Made by a program: the position numbers and the translations under genes
NCBI RefSeq assembly: GCF_000750955.1
Contig: NZ_CCEJ010000004.1
Span: 1-64,000, forward strand
DNA: 64,000 nucleotides
From: Criblamydia sequanensis CRIB-18
GTDB taxonomy: Bacteria; Chlamydiota; Chlamydiia; Chlamydiales; Criblamydiaceae
Reading direction: 5' to 3'
The notes under the pieces: generated by a model
What the model was told of the DNA's origin: nothing
What the model saw: the letters and a program-made list of their open reading frames with translations, nothing else
The model's database searches: none
Part shown: positions 28,936-37,513 of the stretch, one piece after another
How positions within the stretch are numbered: the stretch's first letter is position 1
Layout: each line of letters starts with the position of its first letter

Positions 28936-29264
28936 CCTTTTACAAGCACACCTTTCTAAATCCAGCCATTCCTTGGGCTCTAAGGATTGCTCGAAAGTTA
29001 GGCAAGACCTCTTTTCCTCGAATAGAGGGAACTTTATCGCCCGGCAGGATAGACTTGAATTTTTAGGAAATAAGTCATCCGGGACCTTTAATTTAGAGGA
29101 CGAAAAACGAAAAACTTCAAGGCTTTAAAAGTTTTATCTCCACAACAAACATTACCTGCTTCTTGTTAGACTTTTTATTTTAATATTAAGTTTACTTAAA
29201 TTTATTAATTAAATATAATATTAGTACTTAATCATATATTAATAATAACAACCAGGAAAAAGTA
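28936..29264. other. Intergenic region ahead of the ATP/ADP translocase gene
   Basis: About 330 bases. 28936-29128 continues an open frame (+) that runs antiphase to the upstream gene; it has no start of its own and was not accepted as a gene. The last 120 bases are very A+T-rich and hold the probable translocase promoter. Confidence 0.45.
29191..29219 (+). promoter_or_regulatory. Probable promoter of the ATP/ADP translocase gene
   Basis: TTTACT (29191-29196, 4 of 6 matches to -35) is 17 bases from a perfect TATAAT (29214-29219). It lies 46 bases before the start codon. Confidence 0.5.
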
Positions 29265-30812
29265 ATGTCCAGTGATACGAAACAAGGAGAATTTTCCACC
29301 CTCCGAGCTATTTTTTTTCCCATTTATAGACATGAAATAAAGAAATTCTTGCCAATGGCACTTATGATGCTCTTTATTTTATTTAACTATACCATCCTTC
29401 GAAACGTAAAAGACTCACTTGTTGTGAACGCTAAAGGTTCAGACGAGGGGATCATTTCCTTCTTAAAATTATACGGCACAACTCCCTCTGCGATTATCTT
29501 CATGCTTATTTATTCAAAGATGGCGAACATTTTTAGCAGGGAAAAAATATTTTATCTCTGTATCACACCCTTTCTTGTCTTTTTTGGACTTTTTGCCTTT
29601 GTCATCTACCCTAACATTGAATCCTTACACCCCTATCCGGAAACTGTTTTTAATCTCCAATCTAACTTCCCTTACCTAAAGTGGTTCATCTCTATGTGGG
29701 GAAACTGGAGTTATTGTCTTTTTTACATTCTCTCTGAACTTTGGGGAAGCGTGATGGTTTCTCTTCTTTTCTGGCAGTTTGCCAATGAAATCATCAGATC
29801 CGAAGAAGCAAAAAGGTTTTATCCTCTTTTCGGCTTTATTGGAAACATCGGCCTTGTTATGGCAGGTTTTACAGTCAGCTACTTCTGCAACACTTCTATC
29901 TTAAATACAACAGATGGAACAGACCCTTGGCAGACAAGCCTTTACGCTTTAATGTCTATGATCATCCTCTCCGGGGCTGCCATCATGGGACTTTATCTCT
30001 ATACAAGCCGAAAAATCGTTCCAACTTTAGAGCCGAAAGAAGCCAAAGTAAAAAAATCAAAGCCTAAACTGTCCATGTTAGAAAGCTTTAAGTATATTTT
30101 TACATCTCCTCACCTTCTTTGCATCGCGGTTCTCGTTTTATGCTACGGCGTAACGATTAACTTCATCGACGTTCTTTGGAAAGGACAGGTAAAAATTTAC
30201 GCTCAAGGAGATAACAACCTTTTCGCAGCTTACATGGGTGAATTTTCAACAACGACAGGGATTATCTCTCTTGTCTTGATGATTGTTGGCGGTAACATTT
30301 TACGCCGTTTTAGCTGGAAGGTTTCAGCATGCGTCGTACCGGTTGTCATGATCTTGACAAGCATTGTTTTCTTCTCAGCGATTATTTATGGAAATGGCAT
30401 GCCGATTTCTCAGCCGATGTTTACAGCTTTCGGAGTATCGTTTACAGCGGTCGCTCTTGCTACGCAAATCGGTTTTTGGCAAGGGGCTGTTTCTAAAGCA
30501 TCGAAATATTCTTTATTTGACTCAACAAAAGAGATGGCCTACATCCCGCTCGACAACGAATTAAAAACTAAAGGAAAAGCGGCAGTGGATGTAGCCGGCG
30601 GTCGTATTGGTAAATCAGGCGGAGCTTTAACCTTCTCTATCCTGCAAACCATCTTCCCGGCAGCCACAACGCCCTCTCTTGCACCTTATCTTGCTGTCGT
30701 CGCTTTTGCAATGTTTATTGCTTGGTTCTTCGCCATCGGCAAACTAAGCACAAGCCTTGAAAAGAAAGAAGAGGATTCAAAAGAAGAATCTTTAAAACAA
30801 GTCACAGCTTAA
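29265..30812 (+). CDS. ATP/ADP translocase (NTT family nucleotide transporter)
   Basis: 515 residues with about 11-12 membrane helices, normal for NTT proteins of chlamydiae, rickettsiae and plastids. Visible hallmarks are TILRNVKDSLVV (43-54), SELWGSVMVSLLFWQFANEI (157-176) with conserved Glu and Trp, and a C-terminal FDSTKEMAYIPLD segment followed by a GGRIGKSGG loop. The usual role is importing host ATP in exchange for ADP and Pi; some paralogues carry other nucleotides, so the exact substrate is inferred. This is the clearest sign of an energy-parasitic host-dependent organism. It has its own promoter, ribosome site (ccagga) and strong terminator. Confidence 0.95.
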   Translation: MSSDTKQGEFSTLRAIFFPIYRHEIKKFLPMALMMLFILFNYTILRNVKDSLVVNAKGSDEGIISFLKLYGTTPSAIIFMLIYSKMANIFSREKIFYLCITPFLVFFGLFAFVIYPNIESLHPYPETVFNLQSNFPYLKWFISMWGNWSYCLFYILSELWGSVMVSLLFWQFANEIIRSEEAKRFYPLFGFIGNIGLVMAGFTVSYFCNTSILNTTDGTDPWQTSLYALMSMIILSGAAIMGLYLYTSRKIVPTLEPKEAKVKKSKPKLSMLESFKYIFTSPHLLCIAVLVLCYGVTINFIDVLWKGQVKIYAQGDNNLFAAYMGEFSTTTGIISLVLMIVGGNILRRFSWKVSACVVPVVMILTSIVFFSAIIYGNGMPISQPMFTAFGVSFTAVALATQIGFWQGAVSKASKYSLFDSTKEMAYIPLDNELKTKGKAAVDVAGGRIGKSGGALTFSILQTIFPAATTPSLAPYLAVVAFAMFIAWFFAIGKLSTSLEKKEEDSKEESLKQVTA

Positions 30813-30822
30813 TCTCTCTTTT

Positions 30823-30861
30823 AATAAGCGGAAAACATTCTAGTTTTCCGCTTATTTTTTT
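30823..30861 (+). terminator. Strong rho-independent terminator of the translocase gene
   Basis: A 14-bp perfect stem (30823-30836 with 30843-30856), loop attcta, followed directly by a run of T. It starts 10 bases after the stop. Confidence 0.9.
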
Positions 30862-30957
30862 CTATTTTATTTTTCCCAAAATCAGTTGACTTCCTAGATC
30901 TCTTGTTTTAAAAATAAGCTTATGTTTATAACAGTAAGCTTTCAAATTTTTTAAGAG

Positions 30958-31890
30958 ATGGGTCCTTTGAAAAAAAAATACATTCTCACAGCTTTACTCT
31001 TACTTTCTTTTACAAATACCTCTCTTCATGCTGATTTTGAGGATTCCATCGTCAGCCAAGAGGAAATTGAAACCCCGGAACATCAAGGCCCCTTCAGGGG
31101 AGAGTTTGCTTTCGATGCCGTGGGATCCGCTAACATCGATAAACCCGGGTTTACAGGTCAAGAAGTTGATTTTTCATGCTTCGCCGGACGTGTCGGCTCA
31201 GTCATCTGCTATAGCAAACTCAAACGCGAAGCTTTTATGCTGGCTATCGGTGGGGCGAGAGCTAAAATTGACTGGGAAGAAAACCCCTACTTCAGCCAAA
31301 CCGTATTTCCAACAGCTACATTGGCTTTAAGATTTTTTAGCAATAGGCTTGAGGATTGGATTTGGCAAGCTCAATTTGCGATGAATATCGACACCGAGCA
31401 TTGGGATTTTAACCATTATCTTAATTTTGATATTTTGCTTTGGGGAAGACACGACTGGCGCCCAAATATTGGCCTTCATGCAGGTTTTATTGTGCAAACA
31501 GGAATGCAAATCGATCGCATTTACCCAATTATCGGCTTTGATTGGAAAATTAATGACTTATGGAAATTAAATCTAGTTTTTCCGGTAAACCTTAGCATCG
31601 AACGCACTCTTAACGATTGTTGGAAAGCAGCTCTTGCTGTTCGATTTTTTGATGTGAGGGAGCGCGCCGATGAAGATGAGCCTTTGCCTATGGCTCTTGT
31701 CTGCTATAGAAATACAGGCCTTGAATTAGCCTTCAAATACGATTGGGCAAATATTATTGAAGCTAACATACACGCAGGCTATACCGTTGGCGGGGAGCTT
31801 CGCATATCGAATCGCCATAATGATCATCCCAAACATTTTGATCTAGGATCAGCCGGCTACATAGGCAGCGAGCTTGTCGTTAAATACTAA
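30958..31890 (+). CDS. Probable outer-membrane beta-barrel protein
   Basis: 310 residues. A signal peptide is clear (KKKYILTALLLLSFTNTSLHA). The ATG at 30958 sits right against aagag; the TTG at 30967, which would give MKKKYIL, has better spacing, so the start may be nine bases later. The mature part alternates polar and aromatic residues as in amphipathic beta strands (WQAQFAMNID, WRPNIGLHAGFIVQTG, WKLNLVFPVNLSIE) and ends in an aromatic residue (ELVVKY), typical for BAM-dependent barrels. No family is recognised. A methyltransferase gene follows 18 bases later. Confidence 0.68.
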   Translation: MGPLKKKYILTALLLLSFTNTSLHADFEDSIVSQEEIETPEHQGPFRGEFAFDAVGSANIDKPGFTGQEVDFSCFAGRVGSVICYSKLKREAFMLAIGGARAKIDWEENPYFSQTVFPTATLALRFFSNRLEDWIWQAQFAMNIDTEHWDFNHYLNFDILLWGRHDWRPNIGLHAGFIVQTGMQIDRIYPIIGFDWKINDLWKLNLVFPVNLSIERTLNDCWKAALAVRFFDVRERADEDEPLPMALVCYRNTGLELAFKYDWANIIEANIHAGYTVGGELRISNRHNDHPKHFDLGSAGYIGSELVVKY

Positions 31891-31908
31891 AATACTTCAA
31901 AGGATAGG

Positions 31909-32628
31909 ATGAATTGGCAAAAGCGCTGGTTTAATGAAGATTATCTTCTTCTTTATTCGTCACGAAATGCCGAAGAAGCCTTAGCCCAAGTCGATTTTAT
32001 ATCAAAAGTTTTAAGCTTAAGTCCCTGTGAAAGACTTATTGATATCGGCTGCGGCAGCGGCAGACACGATTTCCTATTGGCTAAAATGGGATTAATTGTC
32101 GTCGGTGTCGATCAATCTAAAACCTTAATAAATGAAGCGAAAAAACGCCTTGATCAAGAAAACCTTCCAAACCTTTCCTTTTTTGAAAGCTCAATTGAAT
32201 CTTTCAAATCTAACGAGCCCTTTGATGTTGCCTTAAGCCTTTTTACCTCGTTTGGGTATTTTCAAGAAAACTCTGAAAACATAAATATTCTAAAAGCCAT
32301 CCGTAGTCAGCTAAGGATAGGCTCGCGCTTTTTTTTCGATTATTTGAATCCATGTTTTGTTAAAAAGCATTTAATTAGCGAGGAAGTAAAGGTCATTGCA
32401 GGAAAAACAGCCCATATCAAAAGATGGGTCGATCACGATACCGTCATCAAGGAGATCCGCATTTCCAATAAATGCTACCGGGAAGAAGTTAAACTCTATG
32501 GCAAGAATCAGCTTTTAAATTTTCTTCAAAATACGGGCTTTGAGATTCAAAAAACCTATGGCTCTTATGAAGGAGAAAAATTAACAGAATCAAGTGAAAG
32601 GCAAATATTTTTTTCTATCGCTCGATAA
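31909..32628 (+). CDS. Class I SAM-dependent methyltransferase
   Basis: 239 residues. Motif I is LIDIGCGSGRHDF (about residues 43-55), followed by the acidic end of strand 2 (VVGVDQS) and the DVALSLFTSFGYF motif. These define a class I S-adenosylmethionine methyltransferase similar to small-molecule enzymes. The substrate is unknown. aaggatagg precedes the ATG closely. It is 18 bases after the barrel-protein gene and 70 bases before the FkbM-like gene, all on the same strand, so a shared transcript is possible. Confidence 0.85.
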   Translation: MNWQKRWFNEDYLLLYSSRNAEEALAQVDFISKVLSLSPCERLIDIGCGSGRHDFLLAKMGLIVVGVDQSKTLINEAKKRLDQENLPNLSFFESSIESFKSNEPFDVALSLFTSFGYFQENSENINILKAIRSQLRIGSRFFFDYLNPCFVKKHLISEEVKVIAGKTAHIKRWVDHDTVIKEIRISNKCYREEVKLYGKNQLLNFLQNTGFEIQKTYGSYEGEKLTESSERQIFFSIAR

Positions 32629-32698
32629 AAGGGTTGCCATGGAAATCTAATTTGTTTAATAAGCATGTCCTTAAACCACCCCTGATTGGATAAAGCAC

Positions 32699-33571
32699 AT
32701 GAAAAACCGAATCTATGCTGCCCTATATTTTGTTCTATTTTTCCAGCAGTGCTTGTTTTCAACAAGTGATGCTTCCAATGAAGACAGCCTTCACAAATAC
32801 AGTCAAAATATTTATTCCCAAAGAGGGGAAGATGGGATCTTGCAAGAGATTTTATCACGTTTAAATATAGAAAACGGATTTTTTGTCGAGTTTGGAGCAT
32901 GGGATGGAATGTGGCTGTCAAATTCAAGAAACTTAGTTGAAAAGGGATGGTCGGGGGTTTATATTGAAGCTGATAAAAGAGGGTATGAAGCTCTTATTTC
33001 CAACTACAGAAATGAAAACAATGTCCTTTGTTTAAATGAATTTGTAGCCTATGAGGGGCAAGTACAAGGAAAAACAATCGATGCCATAGCAGATGAGTAT
33101 TTTCCTCATCAAGAAATTGATTTTATGTCGATTGATATAGATGGAGCCGATCATCTAATCCTGGAGTGTCTAAAACGTAAGCCAAAAATTCTCTGCGTCG
33201 AAGGCGGTTTTTCCTGGAATCCCAACTTTACAAGGAGAGTACCCGACGCAATCGCTTTTCAGAATCTTCAACAGCCTTTAGCTGTCATGATTGACATCGG
33301 GAAAAAACAAGGCTATGAACCTGTTTGCTTTACCCAAAATACCTTTTTTATCCGCAGCGATTTGTATGAGCCTTTTAAAGAAATAAAAAATGATCCCCTG
33401 ACCTTATGGCAAGAAGGCTTTAAAAATCTTCCTGCTGAAACCAGAAACTGGCTTATTAACTTCAGAAAAAATCATAGTATTATCCGCTCCGTCGAAGGCA
33501 AAGAATATTTAAATTTGCCTCTTGCTTCTATCTCCAAAACTTGGGACGAAGAAAAGTTGCAAGCGCGATAA
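32699..33571 (+). CDS. FkbM-family methyltransferase-like protein with signal peptide
   Basis: 290 residues. A signal-like N-terminus (1-21, YAALYFVLFFQQCLFS) is unusual for this family. The domain shows YSQRGEDGILQEIL, FFVEFGAWDGMWLSNS (motif I), GVYIEADK, and IDFMSIDIDGADHLILE, the standard order of the FkbM-like fold that methylates hydroxyls on glycans or small molecules. Export of a SAM-dependent enzyme would be odd, so the segment may be an anchor or the protein may have another role. Its 3' end overlaps the convergent pit gene by 44 bases. The ribosome site is ggataaag. Confidence 0.75.
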   Translation: MKNRIYAALYFVLFFQQCLFSTSDASNEDSLHKYSQNIYSQRGEDGILQEILSRLNIENGFFVEFGAWDGMWLSNSRNLVEKGWSGVYIEADKRGYEALISNYRNENNVLCLNEFVAYEGQVQGKTIDAIADEYFPHQEIDFMSIDIDGADHLILECLKRKPKILCVEGGFSWNPNFTRRVPDAIAFQNLQQPLAVMIDIGKKQGYEPVCFTQNTFFIRSDLYEPFKEIKNDPLTLWQEGFKNLPAETRNWLINFRKNHSIIRSVEGKEYLNLPLASISKTWDEEKLQAR

Positions 33572-34589
33572 GAATTCCTATGACAAGAAGATCTCCCGCC
33601 CAGTTTAGATGCATAAAAGCTGAAGACAATATAAAAGCAATTAACCCGCATAAAGGGAAGGTCAAAAGCCAAGCATAAATAATTCTTGTCACAACATTCC
33701 ATCTCACTTCGTTGACACGCCTTGCCATCCCTGTTCCAATAATGGCTGTGCTAATAGTGTGAGTTGTGCTTAAAGGTATTCCAAAGGTCGACGCAAAAAG
33801 AATGGTAAGAGAGGCGGCAGATTCTGCTGCAAATCCTTGATAAGTTTCTAAATGAATGATTTTAATGCCTAGCGTTTTTATGATTCTCATCCCTCCAATT
33901 GAGGTCGAAATTCCCATTACCAGCGCACATAGAAGAATGACCCAAAAAGGAATTTTAAATTCGGGAAGCAAGTTTCCAAGAAAGAGCGTTAAGCTAAAGA
34001 CGCCTATGAATTTTTGACCATCGTTTGATCCATGGCTAAAAGCCATAAATGCAGCTGACAAAACTTGCAAGTGTTTAAAAGCTTTTTTTGTTTTAGCAGG
34101 ATTCGCATCATGAAATTTAAAGATGATAGCTTTTGTGATCAAATAGCCAATCAGGGTGCCTAAGAAAGTGGAAAAAAAAAGACCGATGGCCACTTTAACC
34201 CAACCCTCAAAAAGAAGAACGTCTAATCCGCCAATCGCAAGAGAGGCGCCGGCAAGACCTGCAACAAGGGCATGCGATTCACTTGTCGGCAAGCCAAAAC
34301 GCCAGGCGAAAAGACTCCATAAGATAAGAGCCAAAAGACTTGCGCCTAAGCTCACTAAATTTATGGCTTCAGGCTTTACAATTCCGGATCCTATAGTCTC
34401 GGCAACTTTTGTACCATAAAAGGCCCCCAAAATATTAAAGATGGTCGCCATTAAAATAGCGGCTCTTGGGGTTAAGGTCCTTGTAGAAATAACTGTTGCG
34501 ATGGCATTAGGAGCGTCCGTCCAACCATTGACTACTTCAGCGCCAAGGACAAGCGCTAAAACAATAAAAAGTAGAACCGATTCATCCAT
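33528..34589 (-). CDS. pit: PiT family inorganic phosphate transporter
   Basis: 353 residues, about ten membrane helices. Both repeats of the PiT signature are visible: GWTDAPNAIA (22-31) and GSNDGQKFIG (187-196). PiT proteins import phosphate or metal-phosphate with protons or sodium. It starts 3 bases after the stop of the DUF47 gene, the standard partner. The C-terminal 44 bases of coding sequence overlap the end of the FkbM-like gene on the other strand. Chlamydiae typically carry this DUF47-pit pair. Confidence 0.94.
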   Translation of the reverse strand: MDESVLLFIVLALVLGAEVVNGWTDAPNAIATVISTRTLTPRAAILMATIFNILGAFYGTKVAETIGSGIVKPEAINLVSLGASLLALILWSLFAWRFGLPTSESHALVAGLAGASLAIGGLDVLLFEGWVKVAIGLFFSTFLGTLIGYLITKAIIFKFHDANPAKTKKAFKHLQVLSAAFMAFSHGSNDGQKFIGVFSLTLFLGNLLPEFKIPFWVILLCALVMGISTSIGGMRIIKTLGIKIIHLETYQGFAAESAASLTILFASTFGIPLSTTHTISTAIIGTGMARRVNEVRWNVVTRIIYAWLLTFPLCGLIAFILSSAFMHLNWAGDLLVIGILIALATFLRPKFWR

Positions 34590-34592
34590 CTT

Positions 34593-35234
34593 TTATGAAT
34601 ATTTTAGGATTATTTGTTCAACCACATTAGCAAAGTCGACTCCCCGATCGGTGACGATTTCAAGCCTTCTATAGATATCGCTCCAAGCTAAGTAATCGGC
34701 AAGAGAAATTTGATCATGTTTCAACTTTATAAATAAATTCTGAAGAGCATCTCTTGCAATCGTATCGGCATCATGCTCTATCCTATAGAGGTTTCTGCAA
34801 TATTTTAAAGTTTCTTCTGCATTTTCAGAGGGTGTTTCTATCCCTTTTGCCGATAGCTGAACAAACTTTCCAAGCTCAAGAATAAGGCTGCAAAGCTGAT
34901 TGGCGTAGAGGGTCATTTCATTAAGTTTATAGATGATTGCGTAGCTTTCTGCGGTATGGTTAATGGCATTGATGATTTCATCGGTAGCCTTTGAAAAATT
35001 AAAAATATCCTCTCTATCGATTGGCAAGATAAAACCGCTCAAGCTAATTTCTTTAATGATGCTATGACAGATATCATCAGCAATGTGCTCTTCTCTCTTA
35101 ATTGCCTGCACTAAGAAATCAAGGTCTACAGGTTTAGTAAAAATTTTATTTAAATAATCAGCCCCTTTAGACACGGATTCCGCGTGGTCTCGAAAATGTT
35201 TAAAAAAAGAAGCATCTTTTTTTTTCCAAAACAT
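34593..35234 (-). CDS. DUF47 (PhoU-like) phosphate transport regulator
   Basis: 213 residues, all-helical, with the DUF47 pattern: FWKKKDASFFKHF at the start, REEHIADDICHSIIKEIS in the first bundle, FILPIDREDIF and a second EHDADTIARDAL bundle. These proteins resemble PhoU and accompany PiT transporters, probably controlling their activity. First gene of the DUF47-pit operon, with aggaa ahead of the ATG. Confidence 0.92.
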   Translation of the reverse strand: MFWKKKDASFFKHFRDHAESVSKGADYLNKIFTKPVDLDFLVQAIKREEHIADDICHSIIKEISLSGFILPIDREDIFNFSKATDEIINAINHTAESYAIIYKLNEMTLYANQLCSLILELGKFVQLSAKGIETPSENAEETLKYCRNLYRIEHDADTIARDALQNLFIKLKHDQISLADYLAWSDIYRRLEIVTDRGVDFANVVEQIILKYS

Positions 35235-35423
35235 GAGAAGAAGTTCCTATTGAAAGATAATTTTTTACCCTATCAAAAAAAGATCTTCTCGGCAATTCAA
35301 ACAAACTCACCTTAAATTTAGTTAAGTTAATTAACTAATTATTAATTTATAATTAACTAATTAATTGTTTTTTAATTAAAAATATGGTAATATATTATTT
35401 TTAATAAAATAAGGTTTATTAAG

Positions 35424-35895
35424 ATGCAAGTTTCATCCGGTCCATCCCTTATAGAAAATACAGATCGATTCGAAGGGTTAAATTCTCAGGTAGTCGATGA
35501 TTTTGAAATTAAATCCCCTAAAATTAATGAGAAAAAAGAAAAAACTCTCTTGGAGAGAATCGGCTCGGCTCCAAAAAGCCATGGACTCTCTCTCAAAAAC
35601 TTTTAAAGAGGGTTACGATGCGACCCTAAAATTTATTCAAGATCATCCAAAATTAGTAAGCGTAACAAAAAAAATCATCTCTATTGCAGCGCTTTCCTTC
35701 TTTTTTGTTTATCATCCGATCTATGCCCCGATTGTGGTTATCGCTCTTGGAATCTTGTTTTCAGAAGAATTTGAACCTGCGGCTAAAAAATATCACGCTG
35801 GAAAAATAGATGACTATTTTAATAATTTGGATGAGCGGGATAAGGCATTAATTGCCGCGGCCGCAGCAGCCGGCGTTGATTTTCGAAACGTTTAA
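35424..35895 (+). CDS. Frameshift-split small Inc-like membrane protein
   Basis: Two overlapping frames together look like one protein. The first (ATG 35424, stop 35604-35606) gives a polar 60-residue N-terminus. The second (+1 frame, ATG at 35497, ends 35895) gives 132 residues with a hydrophobic hairpin (FIQDHPKLVSVTKKIISIAA onward). That part matches the protein at 40984-41418 (F-D-PKL-KKII core and both hydrophobic lobes). The first frame stops at TTT TAA A, where a +1 slip on TTT re-enters the second frame, as at prfB. Options are programmed frameshift, an indel mutation, a sequencing error, or translation only from 35497. The upstream region is A+T-rich and promoter-like. Confidence 0.6.
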
Positions 35896-35897
35896 AA

Positions 35898-36791
35898 TCA
35901 ACCCTTGAAATAATCTTTTAGGAGCGGTTCAAGAGCCGGATACTTGAATTGAAAATTCGCCTGAGTGAGCTCTTCTGGCAAGGCGTAAATGCTTGATAAG
36001 AGCATCTCATCTGCCATCTCCCCTAAAACAAATCTAGCCAAAAAAGCCGGCATTGGCAGAAAAGCCGCCCGATGCAAGGCTTTTGCTAAAAGATTGGTAA
36101 ATTCCTTATTGGTGACAGGCTGCGGGGAAACGCAGTTTATGGGTCCATAAACTTCGTTTGTCAGACAGAATTGAATAATCCTTAAAACATCTTCTAAGGC
36201 AATCCAACTCATGGCTTGCGAACCGTCTCCAATAGGCCCCCCAAGCCCTAATTTAAACGGGAGGGACATCGTCTTTAAAGCGCCCCCTTGGGGAGATAAA
36301 ATAACCCCAAAACGAAGCTTAACGACTCTTACACCCTTATCTTCGATGGGATCAAGCGATTTTTCCCATTCTTGGCAAACTAGGGATAAAAAACCGGTTC
36401 CCGGACCTGATTCTTCCGTTAATTTTTCCCCTTTTCGATTGGTGCCATAAAATCCGACTGCAGACGCATTTAAGAAAACTTTAGGGGGATGGTTAAGCTC
36501 GCTTGCAACTTTTGCAAGAAGCTCAGTGGTTTGAACTCGACTCTCTAGAATCTTTTTTTTCTTTTCTTCACTCCATCTTCCACTAATGTTTTCCCCGGCA
36601 AGGTTAATCCACGCTTCAAATCCTTCAACACTTTTCGGATTCAAGATTTGATGGCTTGGATCCCAATAGATGCTATTTGAGGGTGCGTCTTTAGACCTAG
36701 TTAAAGCAGTGACTTGATGCCCTTCTTTCTTAAGATAATCGCTTAAGTTCGATCCTACAAAACCTGACGATCCGGCTAAAAGTATTTTCAT
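35898..36791 (-). CDS. TIGR01777-type NAD-dependent epimerase (YfcH-like)
   Basis: 297 residues. Rossmann start ILLAGSSGFVGSNL (3-16) and the subgroup signature NLAGENISGRW (about 88-98) with KKKILESRVQTTELL place it in the SDR-like epimerase group of YfcH. The C-terminal DUF1731-like part (PMPAFLARFVLGEMADEML) is present. Related proteins are linked to cell division or nucleotide-sugar-like substrates but the reaction is not established. It follows the redoxin gene by 11 bases on the same strand and is probably in the same operon. It ends 2 bases from the convergent Inc-like gene. Confidence 0.9.
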   Translation of the reverse strand: MKILLAGSSGFVGSNLSDYLKKEGHQVTALTRSKDAPSNSIYWDPSHQILNPKSVEGFEAWINLAGENISGRWSEEKKKKILESRVQTTELLAKVASELNHPPKVFLNASAVGFYGTNRKGEKLTEESGPGTGFLSLVCQEWEKSLDPIEDKGVRVVKLRFGVILSPQGGALKTMSLPFKLGLGGPIGDGSQAMSWIALEDVLRIIQFCLTNEVYGPINCVSPQPVTNKEFTNLLAKALHRAAFLPMPAFLARFVLGEMADEMLLSSIYALPEELTQANFQFKYPALEPLLKDYFKG

Positions 36792-36802
36792 AATGCCCCA
36801 TT

Positions 36803-37387
36803 TTATTGAACTAAATCACAAGCCTCTTCAGGCATCCAATTCTTATCCTTACCTTTCCATTTTACGTTGCAGCCAATGGGATTGGTTAAAGGGGTAGAAA
36901 TTTTTTTGCCGGAGATTTTTTCCTCTAAGGCTTTCTCTAAATCAAATTCTGTCGCTTTGGATGTATCCTTTGGATTATCTACAGCTCTTCCGCAATAAAT
37001 CAATTTACGATTTTCATCAAATACAAAAAAGTGCGGGGTTCTAAGCGCGCCGTATTTTAAAGCTACGGCTTGATCTTCATCATAGAGATAAACCCAAGGA
37101 AATTTTTTCTCGTTTACCCGATTTTTCATTGCTTCAAAAGAATCCTCCGGAATCGTTTCGGAGCTATTGGAATTGATAGCAATAAAACGCACACCTTTAT
37201 TCAAAAACTGTTCTGCTATATTTCTTGTCAGTTCATCTGAATTGATTACATAAGGACAATGGTTGCAAGTAAAAAAAATTACAAGGATCTTGGCATCGTC
37301 AAAATCTTTTAGGGAATAGCGTTTTCCATCAGTAGCCATTAAGTCAAAATCGACGGCTTTTTCTCCGAGGGGAAGTGTAAAGGGCAT
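36803..37387 (-). CDS. Thioredoxin-like redoxin with TCNHCPYV motif
   Basis: 194 residues, one AhpC/TSA-like thioredoxin fold. The active-site segment is [10 protein letters not shown] (38-47; Cys41 and Cys44), and the characteristic C-terminal [11 protein letters not shown] is retained. Such cytosolic proteins probably act as thiol reductases or peroxidases. The ribosome site aaggaaa precedes the ATG. First gene of a pair with the epimerase; a strong terminator of gatB lies just upstream. Confidence 0.88.
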   Translation of the reverse strand: MPFTLPLGEKAVDFDLMATDGKRYSLKDFDDAKILVIFFTCNHCPYVINSDELTRNIAEQFLNKGVRFIAINSNSSETIPEDSFEAMKNRVNEKKFPWVYLYDEDQAVALKYGALRTPHFFVFDENRKLIYCGRAVDNPKDTSKATEFDLEKALEEKISGKKISTPLTNPIGCNVKWKGKDKNWMPEEACDLVQ

Positions 37388-37467
37388 GTATTTTCCTTTT
37401 ATAACCAGATCATAAACTTTGGTTCATAGTAGGAATAGAGAATTAAAAAAGTCAATAGAGAGAAAAT

Positions 37468-37495
37468 AAAAAAGGCTTTAGCTTAAGCTAAAGCC
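37468..37495 (-). terminator. Rho-independent terminator of the gatCAB operon
   Basis: A 9-bp perfect stem (37474-37482 with 37487-37495), loop TTAA, followed on the minus strand by a T run (A run on plus at 37468-37473). It starts 19 bases after the gatB stop. Confidence 0.85.
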
Positions 37496-37513
37496 CTTAA
37501 GAAAAAAATAGAA

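Noticed and set aside
28745-29128. Open plus-strand frame of 127 codons after the glycosyltransferase operon
   Set aside because: Its first 150 bases lie antiphase inside a well-supported gene, it spans the terminator hairpin, and has no ribosome site.
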